Part shown: positions 5,296-5,527 of the stretch, one piece after another
Layout: every line of letters starts with the position of its first letter
Numbering within the stretch: position 1 is the stretch's first letter
Origin: Elusimicrobiota bacterium
Lineage (GTDB): Bacteria > Elusimicrobiota > Elusimicrobia > UBA1565 > UBA9628
Direction of reading: 5' to 3'
DNA length: 5,527 nucleotides
NCBI GenBank assembly: GCA_023700845.1
Contig: JAMPYD010000160.1
Location: 1-5,527, forward strand
Notes under the pieces: model-generated
The model's database searches: none
Seen by the model: only the letters and a program-made list of their open reading frames with translations
Told to the model about the DNA's origin: nothing
Program-made: the position numbers and the translations under genes

Positions 5296-5527
5296 TTGCC
5301 CGACGTTCTGTCCGACGCCGAACGTCATGCCTCGCGCGGGGATTTTCACTCGGCGCTGGGACGCCTCGCGCCGTCGCTGCGCCGGCGCCTCCCCCCGCTC
5401 GACGCGTTCTACGATTTCGTCGGCGACCAGGACCTGCTGTTCGACAATCCCGGCCACCCGTCGCTGACCGCGGCGGAGACGGCGGCGGCCGAGCGCGCCC
5501 TGCGCCGCCTCGGGCCCGGCCCCGTCC
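5296..5527 (+). CDS. Start of an unidentified, possibly TPR-like gene, cut by right edge
   Basis: An open frame begins at TTG 5296, the first start-type codon after an in-frame stop at 5242-5244, and runs 77 codons off the window. Reading starts (M)PDVLSDAERHASRGDFHSA. The third codon positions are nearly all G or C, as in the genes before it, while the ATG-initiated frame at 5327 closes at 5467 with an Arg-rich, shadow-like product. Residues 3-31 resemble one TPR helical hairpin (Ala, Gly-Asp-Phe, Ala spacing), followed by a segment with Asp, Phe and Tyr (DAFYDFVGDQDLLFDNP) that I do not recognise. It follows the previous stop by 7 bases, so it is probably co-transcribed. Only a weak GAGAG (5287-5291), overlapping the upstream stop, precedes the TTG. 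The function cannot be assigned from this fragment, and the true start is uncertain. Confidence 0.62.
   Translation, partial: MPDVLSDAERHASRGDFHSALGRLAPSLRRRLPPLDAFYDFVGDQDLLFDNPGHPSLTAAETAAAERALRRLGPGPV
5302..5326. repeat. Inverted repeat at the 5' end of the last gene
   Basis: GACGTTC (5302-5308) and GAACGTC (5320-5326) are perfect 7-bp arms around an 11-base loop. They lie within codons 3-11 of the TTG-initiated gene. No T-run follows, so this is not an ordinary intrinsic terminator; a hairpin modulating translation of the last gene, or chance, are both possible. Confidence 0.5.

Noticed and set aside
1..5527. tRNA, rRNA, CRISPR array, insertion sequence or riboswitch
   Set aside because: No cloverleaf, regular spaced repeats, transposase frame or long structured leader could be found on either strand; the non-coding gaps are only 97, 88 and 7 bases.

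Overview
The window is very GC-rich bacterial DNA with five protein-coding genes and no RNA genes, mobile elements or CRISPR arrays. Nearly all of it is coding. Codon third positions are strongly G/C, and GTG and TTG starts appear beside ATG. No marker gene fixes the taxonomy. The density of Trp-rich tetratricopeptide repeat (TPR) proteins recalls large-genome, high-GC lineages such as Elusimicrobiota or Myxococcota, but that is only an impression.

Layout: two genes run leftward and three run rightward from a 97-bp divergent promoter region (1531-1627). Leftward comes a secreted, cysteine-rich protein of unknown family (1530-367). It overlaps by a GTGA junction a cytoplasmic TPR protein (370-1) that is cut by the left edge. 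Rightward come a 645-residue TPR protein (1628-3565), a 544-residue TPR protein (3654-5288) with its own promoter, and, 7 bases later, the start of a TTG-initiated gene (5296 onward) cut by the right edge.

Regulation read from the sequence: both divergent promoters have an extended -10 element (TGC-TATATT leftward, TGG-TATACT rightward). The rightward -10 sits six bases before the ATG with no Shine-Dalgarno, so that mRNA is predicted to be leaderless. The secreted gene and the 544-residue gene instead have clear AGAGG-type ribosome binding sites. The second rightward promoter (TTGACT, 17 bp, TACACT) overlaps the stop codon of the gene before it.

How the genes might work together: the two complete TPR proteins share a repeat subtype with an A-W-R/H-G motif, Trp at about position 6 of each 34-residue unit, giving over 3% Trp. 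They look like related cytoplasmic scaffolds. The left pair couples an exported Cys-rich protein to a conventional TPR protein. No enzyme, transporter or defence domain is visible, so no pathway can be assigned. The most unusual points are the predicted leaderless start, two slippage-prone GC repeats inside the 645-residue gene, the Trp-ladder TPR subtype, and the internally repeated cysteine pattern of the secreted protein.
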